This document shows positions 22,193 to 32,943 of a stretch of 64,000 bases of DNA, piece after piece (within the stretch, counting starts at the first letter, position 1; each line of letters starts with the position of its first letter). A program made the position numbers and the translations under genes. The notes beneath the pieces are model-generated. The model was given only the letters and a program-made list of their open reading frames with translations. It did no database searches and was not told the DNA's origin. The DNA lies in NCBI GenBank assembly GCA_025201345.1, contig JAIXMG010000010.1:930001-994000 (forward strand), given 5' to 3'. The DNA comes from Thamnidium elegans. Its lineage: Eukaryota > Mucoromycota > Mucoromycetes > Mucorales > Mucoraceae.

Positions 22193-23913
22193 ACCTGGTT
22201 TAATAACATATAAATAAACATTATTATTTTTATCGTCTAAAGAATTTAACTAGAAGGTTTAAAACAGATTATAGTGGGTCCTTTTTTTTATTGTTATAAA
22301 AAAAGTAGTACATCTTGTAGATAAATGTTAAAAACTTCAAAGGTAATTCCTGAAATATAATACAAGTACTCATCCTAAATATTTCTTTTCCTTTAGAAAA
22401 ATAGTCCAAGTGCTACGTTGAAGATCCAAGTTTTGAAAAATCATTGTGCAACAAGTTTTTAACCTGAACTAAAATAAAAATAAAATAAACCAAATCCTTA
22501 TAAAAAATACTGAAGTATTAGTTACTTTTTATATATGAAGATTAATTTCAATTGATCTACTTTTATAAAAAAAGAATCTGTTACACTATAGCTTCTATTT
22601 TTTGCGGTAACACTAATTAAAGGACGATGCTCGTTGAAGAGAATCCTCTTTTTTCAAACTTTAACTTAAAAATAATACTTCTTGTAATAATCTAAAGTAA
22701 TATAAATAGCCAACTAGAAACATAATTTAATCCATATTGTTACGCGCTGTGCTTTTTATACTCCTCAAACTTTTACCTCTGCTATTATTTCTACTTAAAT
22801 TATCTTTCTTGCTGTCCTATCTATTTTTTGCCTAAATTATTCTTACTGTTAAACTAGTTCATATCTATTACTACCCACTTTATCTCTCGTTACTATTTTT
22901 TTTTTACTCTTTTTATCACTTTATATTACATTTATATATGTAAGAACATCAGGTGTCAGATATTCTAGATTGAAAGACTGAAATATTTATTATTACACAA
23001 CTTTTTATTACTTTATTAATATCCTTCAAACTTTCAAATTATATTTCAAGGTCTCTTTGATAAAATATCAAAGGACATTCTTACCGAATTTATTTAGTAC
23101 AGATATCATTATATTTACTTACCTTAAATAAACTTATCTCACTTTTATATTATAATTTCTTTAAAAGGATCCCTTGTTTTTATATATTATTATTATTCTC
23201 CATTGTAAACTCTCTTCTTTTATTTTTTTTATAAACGTTTAGTTTATATCTTTCTACTATAGTTGGACAGCTCAAAACCTGATACTCACTTAACTTTTAT
23301 AAAACATATCTATTGTTTAATCATTTCAACTCTCTTTCTATTTTTTTATCGCTACAAACATACCTCCATGAATTCTAACAGAAGATTAAAATTTGTTTAC
23401 AGCTATCTTTGTCAAAGAGCATCGTGCTTGATTTAGTGCTACGGGGTAAATAAAAGACTCGTATAACAAGGATATGCTAGAATTTGGTACGTGGTAGAGA
23501 AATAAAATAAAAGGTAATAGGTAATAGTAGGTTTAAGTGAGCACCAGTTCCTGTTTTATAAGTAGAACGGCTTAAGTAATAATGTAGAATAAAAGATTTA
23601 GGTAAAAATACAATGGAAAGTAAGATCCAAGGGAATTCAAGTACAAAATAAAATAAAGTAATAAAGATAAAATAAAAGAGCTTCATTTTAAAGGCCTTTT
23701 ATAAAATAAGGGAAGTATAAGATTAAATTGTTTACAAAAAGTGAATTATATTTTATTAATTAGGTTTTTAAATTTATAACAACCATGGAGGTTTGATTTC
23801 TTGTGTTAGGACAACAAGGACAATCCTTATTAACATTATTTTATCAGAAAGAGGTAGTTTGTGTAACAATATATAACACAATCTACATACACCACAAAAA
23901 GGCAAAAAAAATT
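22193..23913. other. intergenic, pyrimidine-rich, no gene seen
   Basis: 1.7 kb downstream of the CotH gene with T/C-rich strings and no protein-like frame on either strand. AATAAA-like signals occur just after the CotH stop (about 22210). Confidence 0.5.
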
Positions 23914-23918
23914 AAAAA
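23914..23918 (-). terminator. Pol III terminator of tRNA-Met
   Basis: Read on the minus strand, the tRNA is followed after two bases by TTTTT, and about five bases later by a longer T run. T5 is a normal RNA polymerase III terminator. Confidence 0.7.
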
Positions 23919-23920
23919 GA

Positions 23921-23993
23921 TGCTCCCTGCCAGGATCGAACTGGCGACCTTCAGATTATGAGACTAACGCTCTACCGACTGAGCCAAGGAAGC
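23921..23993 (-). tRNA. trnM-CAT: tRNA-Met (anticodon CAT), elongator type
   Basis: The minus strand reads GCTTCCTTGGCTCAGTCGGT, then AGAGCG, an anticodon arm with loop CTCATAA (anticodon CAT) and the T arm GCCAG-TTCGATC-CTGGC. The seven-base acceptor (GCTTCCT with AGGGAGC) pairs throughout with one G-T pair, and the T stem is perfect. There is no intron and no encoded CCA, as expected in a eukaryotic nuclear gene. A-box and B-box sequences lie within the gene. It does not start with the A1-U72 pair typical of initiator tRNA, so the elongator form is more likely. Confidence 0.93.
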
Positions 23994-24005
23994 TACTTAT
24001 TATTT

Positions 24006-24283
24006 TGTCAGTTACTTCTTTACTGATGAGTACAATAAACTTGTTTAAGACAGGCTTGACGCAGTAAGATATATATATATATATAAGACAGGCTTATGAA
24101 AGAAAGATTGATTTTTATTTATTTTAAACTACGAAGCTATTTTTATATGTTCTGAATTGTAATTTCAACCAATTACACTTTTGCTTCTTTCTTGGCCTAG
24201 GCGGGTTGGGTTTGAATATCTTCTTCTTATTTCTATTCCAATTTACCACCGCTTCTGGAATACCATATGTTTCCAAACCGACA
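24006..24283 (-). repeat. 3' LTR of the Ty3-like element
   Basis: 278 bp, matching 30096-30373. Because the element is on the minus strand this is the downstream LTR. The Gag-Pol stop codon (24124-24126) lies inside it, so the LTR encodes the last residues of the polyprotein. Confidence 0.95.
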
Positions 24284-27200
24284 TTACCCTCCTCTTGGAC
24301 TGATGTTGGACCCTCAACATCCTTATTGGCAGCAGGTAAACTAGGTGAAACAGGAGGAGATGGAACCAAAAAAGACCTACTAGGCTTTATTCTGTGTCGA
24401 TAGGTAAAAAATTTTGACGCCGGATTGAACACTCTGATCTTTGCCAATTTGTCTTCCTTGCTTTCAGTATCTTTTTTTTCTATCACTACCTCAGAAGTAC
24501 CTGTTTTTTCTTTTTCTTTTGACTCTTGACCTTGTCGACTACTTTCTGTTATCAAATCAGGCTCATTATCACAAATAACAATAACATTATTTTTATCTTC
24601 TATCTCTTGAGCAGGACTATGTTCCATCGAACTTGTTGATTTTTCTTCTTCGCTGGCAGTATTCATGTCAACATCAAAAGTTTCTGGTGTTTCTTCTTGA
24701 GGATACAGTAAATTTTCTTGAGGGTAAACCAAATTGTTTTCTTGACGATAAGGTGGAGAGCTGTCTTGATATACTGCTGATTCTTCGGGTGTATGTTCTC
24801 CAAGTACCGGTTGAGCTTCAACTATTGGTCCCACACTATTATGATCATCTCCCTTTCCAGACATTGATTCATCACTTGTTATAGTTTCAGGTAATACTAT
24901 TTGTTCTTGATAATCACTAGATATTTCATTAATTGCCCCTTGAATATCATGATCGATAATATCTTCATCAATAACATGACCATCTCTATCGAGACCTTCT
25001 ATTAGTTGATAGTCTTCTAGTGGACCTTCTACAGCACTACGAAAACTACTGTTTGAAAACACAGAGGCTGTTTCTTCTATATTATCATCTGTTTCTTCCG
25101 CTTCTTGTACAAGATGTTCAGCAGTATTAAAAACATTACCAGGAAAAATATTAGCATCAGTAACTGTAGTGGAACCAGCAGAACCAGTATTATCACCAGA
25201 GCATTCACTAACAGTAGTAGTATCACGACGGCCGTTAACCGCACGAGAACCAATAATAGCAGCACGAGAACTAGTAGGAACACTAGTTCCTCCTCCCCTT
25301 CCACTTCTTGTTGAGGTGACAGCCTTAACAACTTTTCTACTTGCAGTAGGATCATACCAAGCGCCTTCCGGCTTTTCACCTTTAGCAACTTTAAGCCTAT
25401 CTCGATGAACCAAATGATCCAATTTTTGACCAGCCATTGTTTCCAGTTGATAAGTACCATATTCTTCAAACACTTGAGTTACAATATAAGGACCTTTAAA
25501 TCTAGGTTCCAGACCAAATTTGCCTTCATGTGTTAACAGAACTAAATCACCAATATCATAATGCTTGGCATCAATAGACCTATCCCATCTGTCTTTATCC
25601 TTTTCAGATACAGCTTGCATACGAGTTTGAGCAGCAGCACGATGTTGACCTAGATCAGCTAAACCTCTTGCTGTAATATCTGCAACCGTACGTGGGTCAG
25701 ACATGGCATCTTTAGATATGTAAGGAGTAATTGCATCACCAGGTAATCTTGGTTGCTTACCATAAACTAAAAAATATGGACTATAACCCGTTGTAGAGTT
25801 TACCCATACTCTTGAAGACCAGACAGCAGTATCCACAAAATCATCCCATCGGTGTATAGCACCTTGAACATATTTGCGTAACATTTGCTTTATCGTACCA
25901 TTGTAGCGTTCAACCTTACTATTAGTTCTAGGATGGAAAGCTGAAGTTAATTTATGCTTAATACCAAGGCGTTCAACATAAGCTTCCACTAAACCACTTG
26001 TAAAGTTTGCACCACGATCTGTTAAGATCTCCACAGGACAACCAAAACGAGTTACTATTTCCTCATAGATAAATGTAGCTACAACTTCTTTAGTAGCTTC
26101 TGGAACAGCTCTAGCAATCGGCCAATTGGTCGTAGCATCAACAGCAGTTAGCAGCCACTTGTTACCATTGATAGTAGTAGGTAGCTCCCCAATAAAGTCC
26201 AAATGCCATCTTTCAAAAGCTTCCACCGGAATAGCCAAAGGATGCATAACATCTTGGTGTTTTGAAACAGGTTTACCATTTACTTGACATGCAGCACAGA
26301 TTTCAATCCATTTTTGTATATCACTCCTCATACGTGGCCACCAATAGCGACTAGTCATCAAGTGCAACATGTTTTTGATAGATGCATGTCCAAAACCATC
26401 GTGATACTTCCCAACCAAGTCAGCTCGTTGTACGAACGGTATAAATGGTACAGTCTTGTCTTCCTTATTAACCTTTATTTTACGATAAACTTTGTTATTG
26501 TTAATTATAAAAAAAGATTCCTCTTTTTTTAGTAATTTAGCAAGCGCAGGCGATTTGACTTTTGTTCTAGCTTCGTTGATATACAGTAGGGGCCAATCCG
26601 AACGAACTTCTTCAGGTAACTCACTCCAAGCAGAATACAAACATTGGGGTTGTAAGGACTTGTCATCAGGAGTACTAAGATCACCAACTCTTGAAAGAGC
26701 ATCAGCCACTACATTCTCTTTACCTGGTTTGTATTTAATTTCAGGGCCAAACATTTCCAATTCAGAGATCCACCTTACTAATCTTGGGGTAGGTTTAACT
26801 TGAGACCTAAAGTACACCAAAGGATTATGATCCGTGTAAACCGTATAACCTGAGGAACAACCATCGATAAAACAACGCCACTTCCTTAAAGCATTTACAA
26901 TACCAATCAACTCCCGCTCCTGTGCTGGAAATGACTGTTCAGCCTTAGAGAGCTTCCTGGATTCATATGCCACTGGATGCCAAGTAGATAAAGGACCATA
27001 AGGATTTTTAGCGTCATGATTATACTTTGAGACATCAGGCTGTAGAAGAACTGCACCTACACCATACTCACTAGAATCTGTTTCTATGACAAAAGGTAAA
27101 TCCATATCTGGCATTTGCAAAACAGGAGCCGATACCAGTAGTTCCTTGATCTTCTTGAAACTCTTCTCACATTCTTCAGTCCATACGATTTCCCTCTTTT

Positions 27201-29793
27201 TAGGACCAACACCACGAGTCAAATCAGTTAACGACGCTGCAATAGCAGAAAAACCAGGTATGAACCTTCTGTAATGCTGGCTTAGCCCCAAAAATTGTCT
27301 AATCTGTTGCACATTTTCAGGACGAGGCCAATCACGAACCGCTTGAATCTTCGAAGAAGAAGGTGATACACCATTAGCTGAAATTTCAAACCCAAGGAAG
27401 ACCAACTTCTTTTGAGCAAAGATACATTTAGCCAAGTTCACAACCAAGTTTGCCTCTTGAAGACGATTAAGCACTTCACGCACATGAGCTCTGTGTTCTT
27501 CTTTATTCTTGCTATAAATACAAACATCGTCTAAGTATACCAAGGCATATTTATCGATACAGTCACTTAACAAGGTATTCATCCATGCTTGAAAACTAGG
27601 AGGAGCATTGGAAAGGCCCATCGGCATGACACACCAGTGAAATTTCCCGTACCTTGTATTAAAAGCAGTCTTGGGCTTGTCAGAATCTTTAATTTTTATT
27701 TGATGATATCCAGATTTTAGATCAATAGTACTAAACCAAGTTGCACCTCTTAAACGATCAATACTCTCGTCAATCCTAGGTAAAGGACTACCAATCTTAG
27801 TCGTCACTTTATTTAGACCACGATAATCCAAACACATTCGCATGGTACCATCCTTCTTACGAACAAACAAAACAGGTGCACCCCAAGGAGAAGAACTAGG
27901 CTCAATAAGACCCAAGTCTAAAAGCTCCTTTAACTGCCTTTGTAATTCATCAAGCTCTGCTGGACTCATACGGTAAGGTTGACGGTTCACAGGTTTGGCG
28001 TCACCAGTATCAATAATATGTTCAACAGGTTGCGTATCAGAAACACCCGTAAGTCTATCTTGAAAAACAGTTGGGTATTCTTCTGTCAGACTTTGCTTCC
28101 ATTGATCATCTAAAGAAAACTGAACCACAGATTCGCCACCACATCCTTCTTTAACTTCGGAAACATACAACATTCCTATCTCAGTACCAGCCTTCTTCAT
28201 CCATCTTGCTGCTTGTTTAGGAGTTATTAAATAATTCAACTGCTGAAGATATTGCGAATCTAACCGTTTATTACCGTCCTTAATTGGCATAATGCGAATA
28301 ACTTGTTCATTACCATCTTGATCTACCGTGTTAATACTCCAACAATCAGAATCCCAATTTGCTTCTGGTTTATGTTGTTTTAGCCATGTACGGCCCAAGA
28401 TGATGTCAAATTTACTATCAAAAATAAAAGCAGATACTGCACTACTGTAGCCTTGTAAGTTCAGGTCAAATTCCATTATGTCGGTAATTTTATCAATTAA
28501 ACCACCAGCGGTTTCTACCTCTCTATCCACCATAGAGCAACGACCGGCTATTCTTGCCGCCATTCCAGGCGATATATAACATTCGGTAGCTCCACAATCA
28601 ACAAGCATACGAGCTTGCACCATACCCTTACCATCCTTAGATAAAATTGTACCAGCATACAAAGGTAATTCAGAAGACGATGTAGCCAACAATTGTATTA
28701 ATCTAGATGCATCTAACGCTAAACGGTCTTGAATACTACTATTATTAGAACTCTTAAAAGATGACACTTCATTTCTAATATCACTACTTGATAAATAACG
28801 TGTAGCAGAATCATTAGCTTTATTAGAATTATTATTATTCAAATTACTGTCATCATTTTGAGCCCCCTCAATAGCATTCAAACGGCTACCATTACTATTA
28901 CGATCTTGTGAACCACCATTTCTTCTAGCTGCAAAACGCAAATCAAGATTACGAATCTCATTTAAACGCACAGGACAAGATCTCTTGAAATGCCCAGTCT
29001 TACCACAAAAGTGACAAGAAAAATTACCAGAGGAAGAGCCAGACGAGTTTCTATTACCATAATTATTTTGGAAACCACCACGACCTCGATTGTTACGACC
29101 ACGACTACCACTACGATCATGAGTATAAACAGCATCAAGATCCATAGGATCGTAAGCAGCACCATTACCACGACTATTACCAACAGGCACAGTACTTGAG
29201 ATACGAGCAGCAGAGGCATGAGGACGAGTAGCTTCAAAGTTCAACGCATGATGATAGTATTGGTTAAGAGTACGAGTATGTTGTGGAATATCACGTAGTT
29301 GTGCTTGCAATTCAGCATTAGCTATACCTCTTCTAAAAGCATGACATTTTTCTTGTTCAGACATTGAAGAAAGTAACATAATAATATCCATAAAAGAATT
29401 GACATAATCACGTACAGAACTAGTTTGTTTTAAATTATCCAAGGCATCACGAGCATCATCTTCAGCATTTTTGGGACGAAATTGTTCAATGATAAGATCT
29501 TTTAATGATGACCAATTAGACGGAACCTCCTCCGGATTATCTTGTTCCAAAGATCTTAACCAGATATCAGCACGACCTTCGATTAAAGTAAGAGCGTATC
29601 TAAAAGTCTTGATATCATCCCAGTCACGAAAAGATTGACATCTTTCAATAGCATTTATCCATCCATCTATTTTTCTCACATCACGATCACCTGTAAAGGG
29701 TTCCGGATGACGAAGTGCAACGGATGAGTCTTGTCGATTACCCAAGGCATGCGCAATCTGTTCCATAAGATTTTTAACAGTATCAGGGTCCAT
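24124..29793 (-). CDS. Gag-Pol polyprotein, 1889 aa, Ty3/gypsy type
   Basis: Single frame from the ATG at 29793. Order: Gag domain; zinc knuckle CHFCGKTGHFKRSC (CX2CX4HX4C, about residue 260); retropepsin-like protease LVDCGATECYIS (about residue 398), where the usual D-S/T-G is D-C-G; reverse transcriptase with LVYLDDVCIYSK (YLDD, about residue 754); RNase H ETDSSEYGVGAVL; integrase with H-x4-H (HDGFGH), CAAC, then the triad in WHLDFIGE (about 1198), LTDRGANF (about 1258) and NSKVERYNG (about 1293). No chromodomain follows. Instead there is an acidic, Ser/Thr/Glu-rich tail of some 350 residues ending in a basic stretch (NPPRPRKKQKCN). No frameshift separates gag from pol. The last 53 codons lie within the 3' LTR. 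Confidence 0.95.
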   Translation of the reverse strand: MDPDTVKNLMEQIAHALGNRQDSSVALRHPEPFTGDRDVRKIDGWINAIERCQSFRDWDDIKTFRYALTLIEGRADIWLRSLEQDNPEEVPSNWSSLKDLIIEQFRPKNAEDDARDALDNLKQTSSVRDYVNSFMDIIMLLSSMSEQEKCHAFRRGIANAELQAQLRDIPQHTRTLNQYYHHALNFEATRPHASAARISSTVPVGNSRGNGAAYDPMDLDAVYTHDRSGSRGRNNRGRGGFQNNYGNRNSSGSSSGNFSCHFCGKTGHFKRSCPVRLNEIRNLDLRFAARRNGGSQDRNSNGSRLNAIEGAQNDDSNLNNNNSNKANDSATRYLSSSDIRNEVSSFKSSNNSSIQDRLALDASRLIQLLATSSSELPLYAGTILSKDGKGMVQARMLVDCGATECYISPGMAARIAGRCSMVDREVETAGGLIDKITDIMEFDLNLQGYSSAVSAFIFDSKFDIILGRTWLKQHKPEANWDSDCWSINTVDQDGNEQVIRIMPIKDGNKRLDSQYLQQLNYLITPKQAARWMKKAGTEIGMLYVSEVKEGCGGESVVQFSLDDQWKQSLTEEYPTVFQDRLTGVSDTQPVEHIIDTGDAKPVNRQPYRMSPAELDELQRQLKELLDLGLIEPSSSPWGAPVLFVRKKDGTMRMCLDYRGLNKVTTKIGSPLPRIDESIDRLRGATWFSTIDLKSGYHQIKIKDSDKPKTAFNTRYGKFHWCVMPMGLSNAPPSFQAWMNTLLSDCIDKYALVYLDDVCIYSKNKEEHRAHVREVLNRLQEANLVVNLAKCIFAQKKLVFLGFEISANGVSPSSSKIQAVRDWPRPENVQQIRQFLGLSQHYRRFIPGFSAIAASLTDLTRGVGPKKREIVWTEECEKSFKKIKELLVSAPVLQMPDMDLPFVIETDSSEYGVGAVLLQPDVSKYNHDAKNPYGPLSTWHPVAYESRKLSKAEQSFPAQERELIGIVNALRKWRCFIDGCSSGYTVYTDHNPLVYFRSQVKPTPRLVRWISELEMFGPEIKYKPGKENVVADALSRVGDLSTPDDKSLQPQCLYSAWSELPEEVRSDWPLLYINEARTKVKSPALAKLLKKEESFFIINNNKVYRKIKVNKEDKTVPFIPFVQRADLVGKYHDGFGHASIKNMLHLMTSRYWWPRMRSDIQKWIEICAACQVNGKPVSKHQDVMHPLAIPVEAFERWHLDFIGELPTTINGNKWLLTAVDATTNWPIARAVPEATKEVVATFIYEEIVTRFGCPVEILTDRGANFTSGLVEAYVERLGIKHKLTSAFHPRTNSKVERYNGTIKQMLRKYVQGAIHRWDDFVDTAVWSSRVWVNSTTGYSPYFLVYGKQPRLPGDAITPYISKDAMSDPRTVADITARGLADLGQHRAAAQTRMQAVSEKDKDRWDRSIDAKHYDIGDLVLLTHEGKFGLEPRFKGPYIVTQVFEEYGTYQLETMAGQKLDHLVHRDRLKVAKGEKPEGAWYDPTASRKVVKAVTSTRSGRGGGTSVPTSSRAAIIGSRAVNGRRDTTTVSECSGDNTGSAGSTTVTDANIFPGNVFNTAEHLVQEAEETDDNIEETASVFSNSSFRSAVEGPLEDYQLIEGLDRDGHVIDEDIIDHDIQGAINEISSDYQEQIVLPETITSDESMSGKGDDHNSVGPIVEAQPVLGEHTPEESAVYQDSSPPYRQENNLVYPQENLLYPQEETPETFDVDMNTASEEEKSTSSMEHSPAQEIEDKNNVIVICDNEPDLITESSRQGQESKEKEKTGTSEVVIEKKDTESKEDKLAKIRVFNPASKFFTYRHRIKPSRSFLVPSPPVSPSLPAANKDVEGPTSVQEEGNVGLETYGIPEAVVNWNRNKKKIFKPNPPRPRKKQKCNWLKLQFRTYKNSFVV
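24284..24296 (-). promoter_or_regulatory. polypurine tract
   Basis: The minus strand reads AAGAGGAGGGTAA immediately before the TGTCGG start of the 3' LTR. This is the expected plus-strand primer site. It lies inside the Gag-Pol reading frame. The relative at 54764 has GGGAAGGAGGTAA at the same place. Confidence 0.8.
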
Positions 29794-30077
29794 TATTATA
29801 AGTTTCAGTGCTTGTAAAAAAATTATTCAGTACGAAAAAAAAAATTACGCGTAAAAAAAAAACTAGATCCGATTAATAAAATTAGATCCGATTTCTTCCG
29901 ATTATTTCCAGTTCTTGAAAAAAAAGATATTCCAGTTCTTGAATTAAGAGTGTACCAAGTAAAGTCCTTATTCAAAACTTGTTCCAGTTACCACGTTCTT
30001 CCAGTTACCAATAAAAATAAAACGCTTCTTTATTCCTGCTTAGTTCTAGATTCTTTGCTCGTAGTATATATATTTAG
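29794..30077 (-). other. untranslated leader of the Ty3-like element
   Basis: Between the primer-binding site and the Gag start. It contains short direct repeats: TAGATCCGATT twice, TTCCAGTTCTTGAA twice, and CCAGTTACCA twice. A packaging or dimerisation role is possible but not shown. Confidence 0.5.
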
Positions 30078-30093
30078 CGTCCTGGTGCTACCA
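30078..30093 (-). promoter_or_regulatory. primer-binding site
   Basis: Two bases after the 5' LTR end the minus strand reads TGGTAGCACCAGGACG. TGG is the complement of the tRNA 3' CCA. TGGTAGC fits tRNAs ending GCTACCA, including fungal initiator Met tRNA, but the following bases would need to be checked against the host tRNA set. Confidence 0.65.
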
Positions 30094-30095
30094 GA

Positions 30096-30373
30096 TGTCA
30101 GTTACTTCTTTACTGATGAGTACAATAAACTTGTTTAAGACAGGCTTGACGCAGTAAGATATATATATATATATAAGACAGGCTTATGAAAGAAAGATTG
30201 ATTTTTATTTATTTTAAACTACGAAGCTATTTTTATATGTTCTGAATTGTAATTTCAACCAATTACACTTTTGCTTCTTTCTTGGCCTAGGCGGGTTGGG
30301 TTTGAATATCTTCTTCTTATTTCTATTCCAATTTACCACCGCTTCTGGAATACCATATGTTTCCAAACCGACA
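30096..30373 (-). repeat. 5' LTR of the Ty3-like element
   Basis: 278 bp, apparently identical to 24006-24283. On the minus strand it runs TGTCGGTTTGG...AAGTAACTGACA. Confidence 0.95.
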
Positions 30374-31971
30374 ATTTGTCACATCTAGTAAAATTATATA
30401 GCAGTTACAATGTAAGGAAAAACGTGATATCCACGTGGAACAAACATGATTGGATAAAACAATATTTAGAGATTATATCTTATTTTACTTTGATGTTTTA
30501 AATAAATAAGCTTTTACTTAGAATTATATTTTATAACTTGGTTTTGACATTACGTTCTTGGACAGAAACACTTAGGATTTGAAAAGATAATCGTTTACTA
30601 CAGGAATTATAATAGAACATCCAATACTAGTAATTTATAACTTTAATATTATTTATCGATACTATCTTCAAGTCTTTGGCAAAGATAAATCAGGAACAAT
30701 AGCTATCAATTTCACAAACAACTACCGTAATTTATCATATTAATGTATTTTGATATTGTATTTTCTTAACTTAAGCTGGCCGTATAACCATAGTAAGGGG
30801 TGATAAAACAGAAATTTAATTAATTCGATGAATTTTGCATCTAATTCGAACAATTTTGGGTACCCAATGGCACCCAAACATATTATAATTATCGTATCGG
30901 TTTGATAAGGTTAAAGGGGTTTTTAGAGTTAATAATTGCTAATGTTTAAATCGCTTAGTAAATGTGGCTATAGGTTATTCCGAAGTAAGTGTTTATACAA
31001 ATGTAGTCTCAATCAAAAGGAGTTTGTACGTTCTTGACTTGTAGCTTAAATGATATAAAGTACAAAACTCTTTTTATATATTTTAATAAAGCTTTCATTC
31101 TTTGTTATCATCTGCTTTAAGTAAACGTAAATAAAGAAAAAATGCGCTGGTTTTTACTCAGTAATAGGAATACTTATACTTTTTTTTTGGTTTTGGCGTA
31201 TTAAGACGTGCTTTTAATATTTATTATAATTATTAAAAAAAAAAATAGAAAAAAGAATAACTATTTAGTGAAAGTTTTATCACTTCAAATTTAAATTGAA
31301 TATTTAGTTTTTTTTTGTAAAAAAAAAAGAAAAGAAAAATAATATTTGTAGAATCACAAGGAATATTGACAACCTTATGACCGACAACATATTTACTTGA
31401 ACATCCATCTATCTGATACTTTTCGCCACAATCATTCCGATTAAAAATTTTACAAATGTTTCTTCCCTTTTTTTTATAGGTGGTGCTAACACTGCAGAAG
31501 ACAAGCCATTTGGCGCTAAAATCCTTATAGTGGTAGTGACGAGATATATACCAACGAAACTATCTCCAGAAGCGCTTCCGCCAATCTCTTCATCAGATAC
31601 TTTGAATTCAACGCAGTTATATCACTAACATTACTGAAATTTCAGATATATTCGTCATAATTTTCAGTTCCCTCTTCAGCATCCTCATTTTCAATAATAG
31701 CCTGATTCGAAATATTATCCTATTTTTATATGTTAGTATGCCTACTAACTATTTTAAGTTTTTAATTCGGTAGAATCATCATTATCTACATTATTCTATG
31801 GTAGACACATCAATGTATGAGAATGTTACATGTTAAATATATATATATATATATATATCGTTTATCTACTTACTGTTGCTGCATTAAGGTTATGCTACGG
31901 TACCGCACAAAGAACTAGCGCCATATAAGTAATAACAATTAGTATATACTAAATACAATGATTTGTATGTA
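30374..31971. other. intergenic, decayed
   Basis: No intact gene. On the minus strand near 31670-31720 a short acidic frame reads NQAIIENEDAEEGTENYDEY, followed by a stop and scattered coding-like pieces down to about 31500. Dinucleotide AT runs occur at about 31835-31858. Confidence 0.4.
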
Positions 31972-32211
31972 TTACCTCTTCAGAGTTGATAATATTAAAG
32001 GGAGAGATTTGTTGATTTCTTGCAGTATACTAGAAGAAGTAGATACGAATTGAACTAACATCATTTTATCAAGTCGCTGTTGCTGTAAACTAGGTTGATC
32101 CATCAAACGCTTAGCGTCAGGTCTATTTGCGTGAGGATTTCTCTTCGACTTAGGGTCCTGGTTTCTTTTTAGAAATACCTTCATTTTTTTAGAGGTGTTG
32201 CTACCAAACAT
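31972..32211 (-). CDS. small unrecognised ORF, 79 aa, basic then coiled
   Basis: Starts MFGSNTSKKMKVFLKRNQDP with a strongly basic first half and a helical second half (LQQQRLDKMMLVQF, then SILQEINKSLPLILSTLKR). The layout of a short charged head followed by a heptad-like helix resembles the first exon of the gene at 59562, but there is no clear residue match. It may be an N-terminal remnant, since no convincing downstream exon was found. Confidence 0.3.
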   Translation of the reverse strand: MFGSNTSKKMKVFLKRNQDPKSKRNPHANRPDAKRLMDQPSLQQQRLDKMMLVQFVSTSSSILQEINKSLPLILSTLKR

Positions 32212-32390
32212 ATTTAAAAAGAAATTAACAGTAAAGAGATAAAAATTAAAGAAGACAGTGCATTAAGTTCTTTTGATACTTATAATAGAAACGTTATTTG
32301 TAGTCAAAGATAATTGTATTTGTTTAAAACAAATATTTAGTCTGATTTTTTTTTTTTTTTTTTTTGCTGGAGAGCAGCATTAAACTCAGT

Positions 32391-32490
32391 TTCCTTTTTG
32401 GTCTACAGCTAAACTTACAGCGGGTTTTTGGCTAACTTATAGCGGTTCCGGCACTACCATTGGTTAACTTACAGTGGTTAAGCATTATGC
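32391..32490. repeat. three degenerate ~28-bp tandem units
   Basis: GCTAAACTTACAGCGGG, GCTAACTTATAGCGGTT and GTTAACTTACAGTGGTT follow one another about 27-33 bp apart. Short and degenerate. Confidence 0.45.
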
Positions 32491-32943
32491 TTGGCCAGTA
32501 CACCCCTCGCTACAAGCGTACCGCCTTTGGATAGGTTGTATGCACCACAATATTATATTTTAAATTAGGTCGATAATGTAAAATACCTCATTCGTACTAA
32601 CTGATGTTTATGTAGATGATGTCAGTTGCTTCCGAATAATTGTTACTTAGGTCTTGAATATCCTTTAGCGTTTCTTTTTATTCCAAAAAATTGAGAATAG
32701 CTTCTCAAAAGTAACGATTGCTTTTTTTAATAATAGGTAAGAAATCCAGTAGTAGGGACTTAGTAAACATGCCCTAAATAAATAGTCATACAAACTACTA
32801 AAATGAATAATATTTTATGCGAAAACACTGGTATTATATAGATATGTTAAAAAAAGGATTACTTTACGAATGAAACAAATTAAGAGTTTTATAGTCTTTA
32901 TTGTTTTTAATTTATTAATTTGCTTACTTTACTCCAAAGAATA

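Larger units (their letters stand above)
24006..30373 (-). mobile_element. complete Ty3/gypsy LTR retrotransposon next to a tRNA gene
   Basis: A 6,368-bp element with two 278-bp LTRs that look identical base for base, one uninterrupted Gag-Pol ORF, a primer-binding site and a polypurine tract. It reads on the minus strand. The LTRs have TG...CA ends (TGTCGG...CTGACA). The flanks share ATTT at 24002-24005 and 30374-30377, a likely 4-bp target duplication. The insertion edge is 12 bp upstream of the mature 5' end of tRNA-Met, on the side where Pol III starts. Identical LTRs and an intact ORF point to a recent insertion and a potentially active family. A truncated relative lies at 54491-55333. 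Confidence 0.93.

Noticed and set aside
25077..25469. Leu/Val-rich ORF on the minus strand
   Set aside because: Shadow of the Gag-Pol reading frame in another phase; composition is typical of an off-frame translation.
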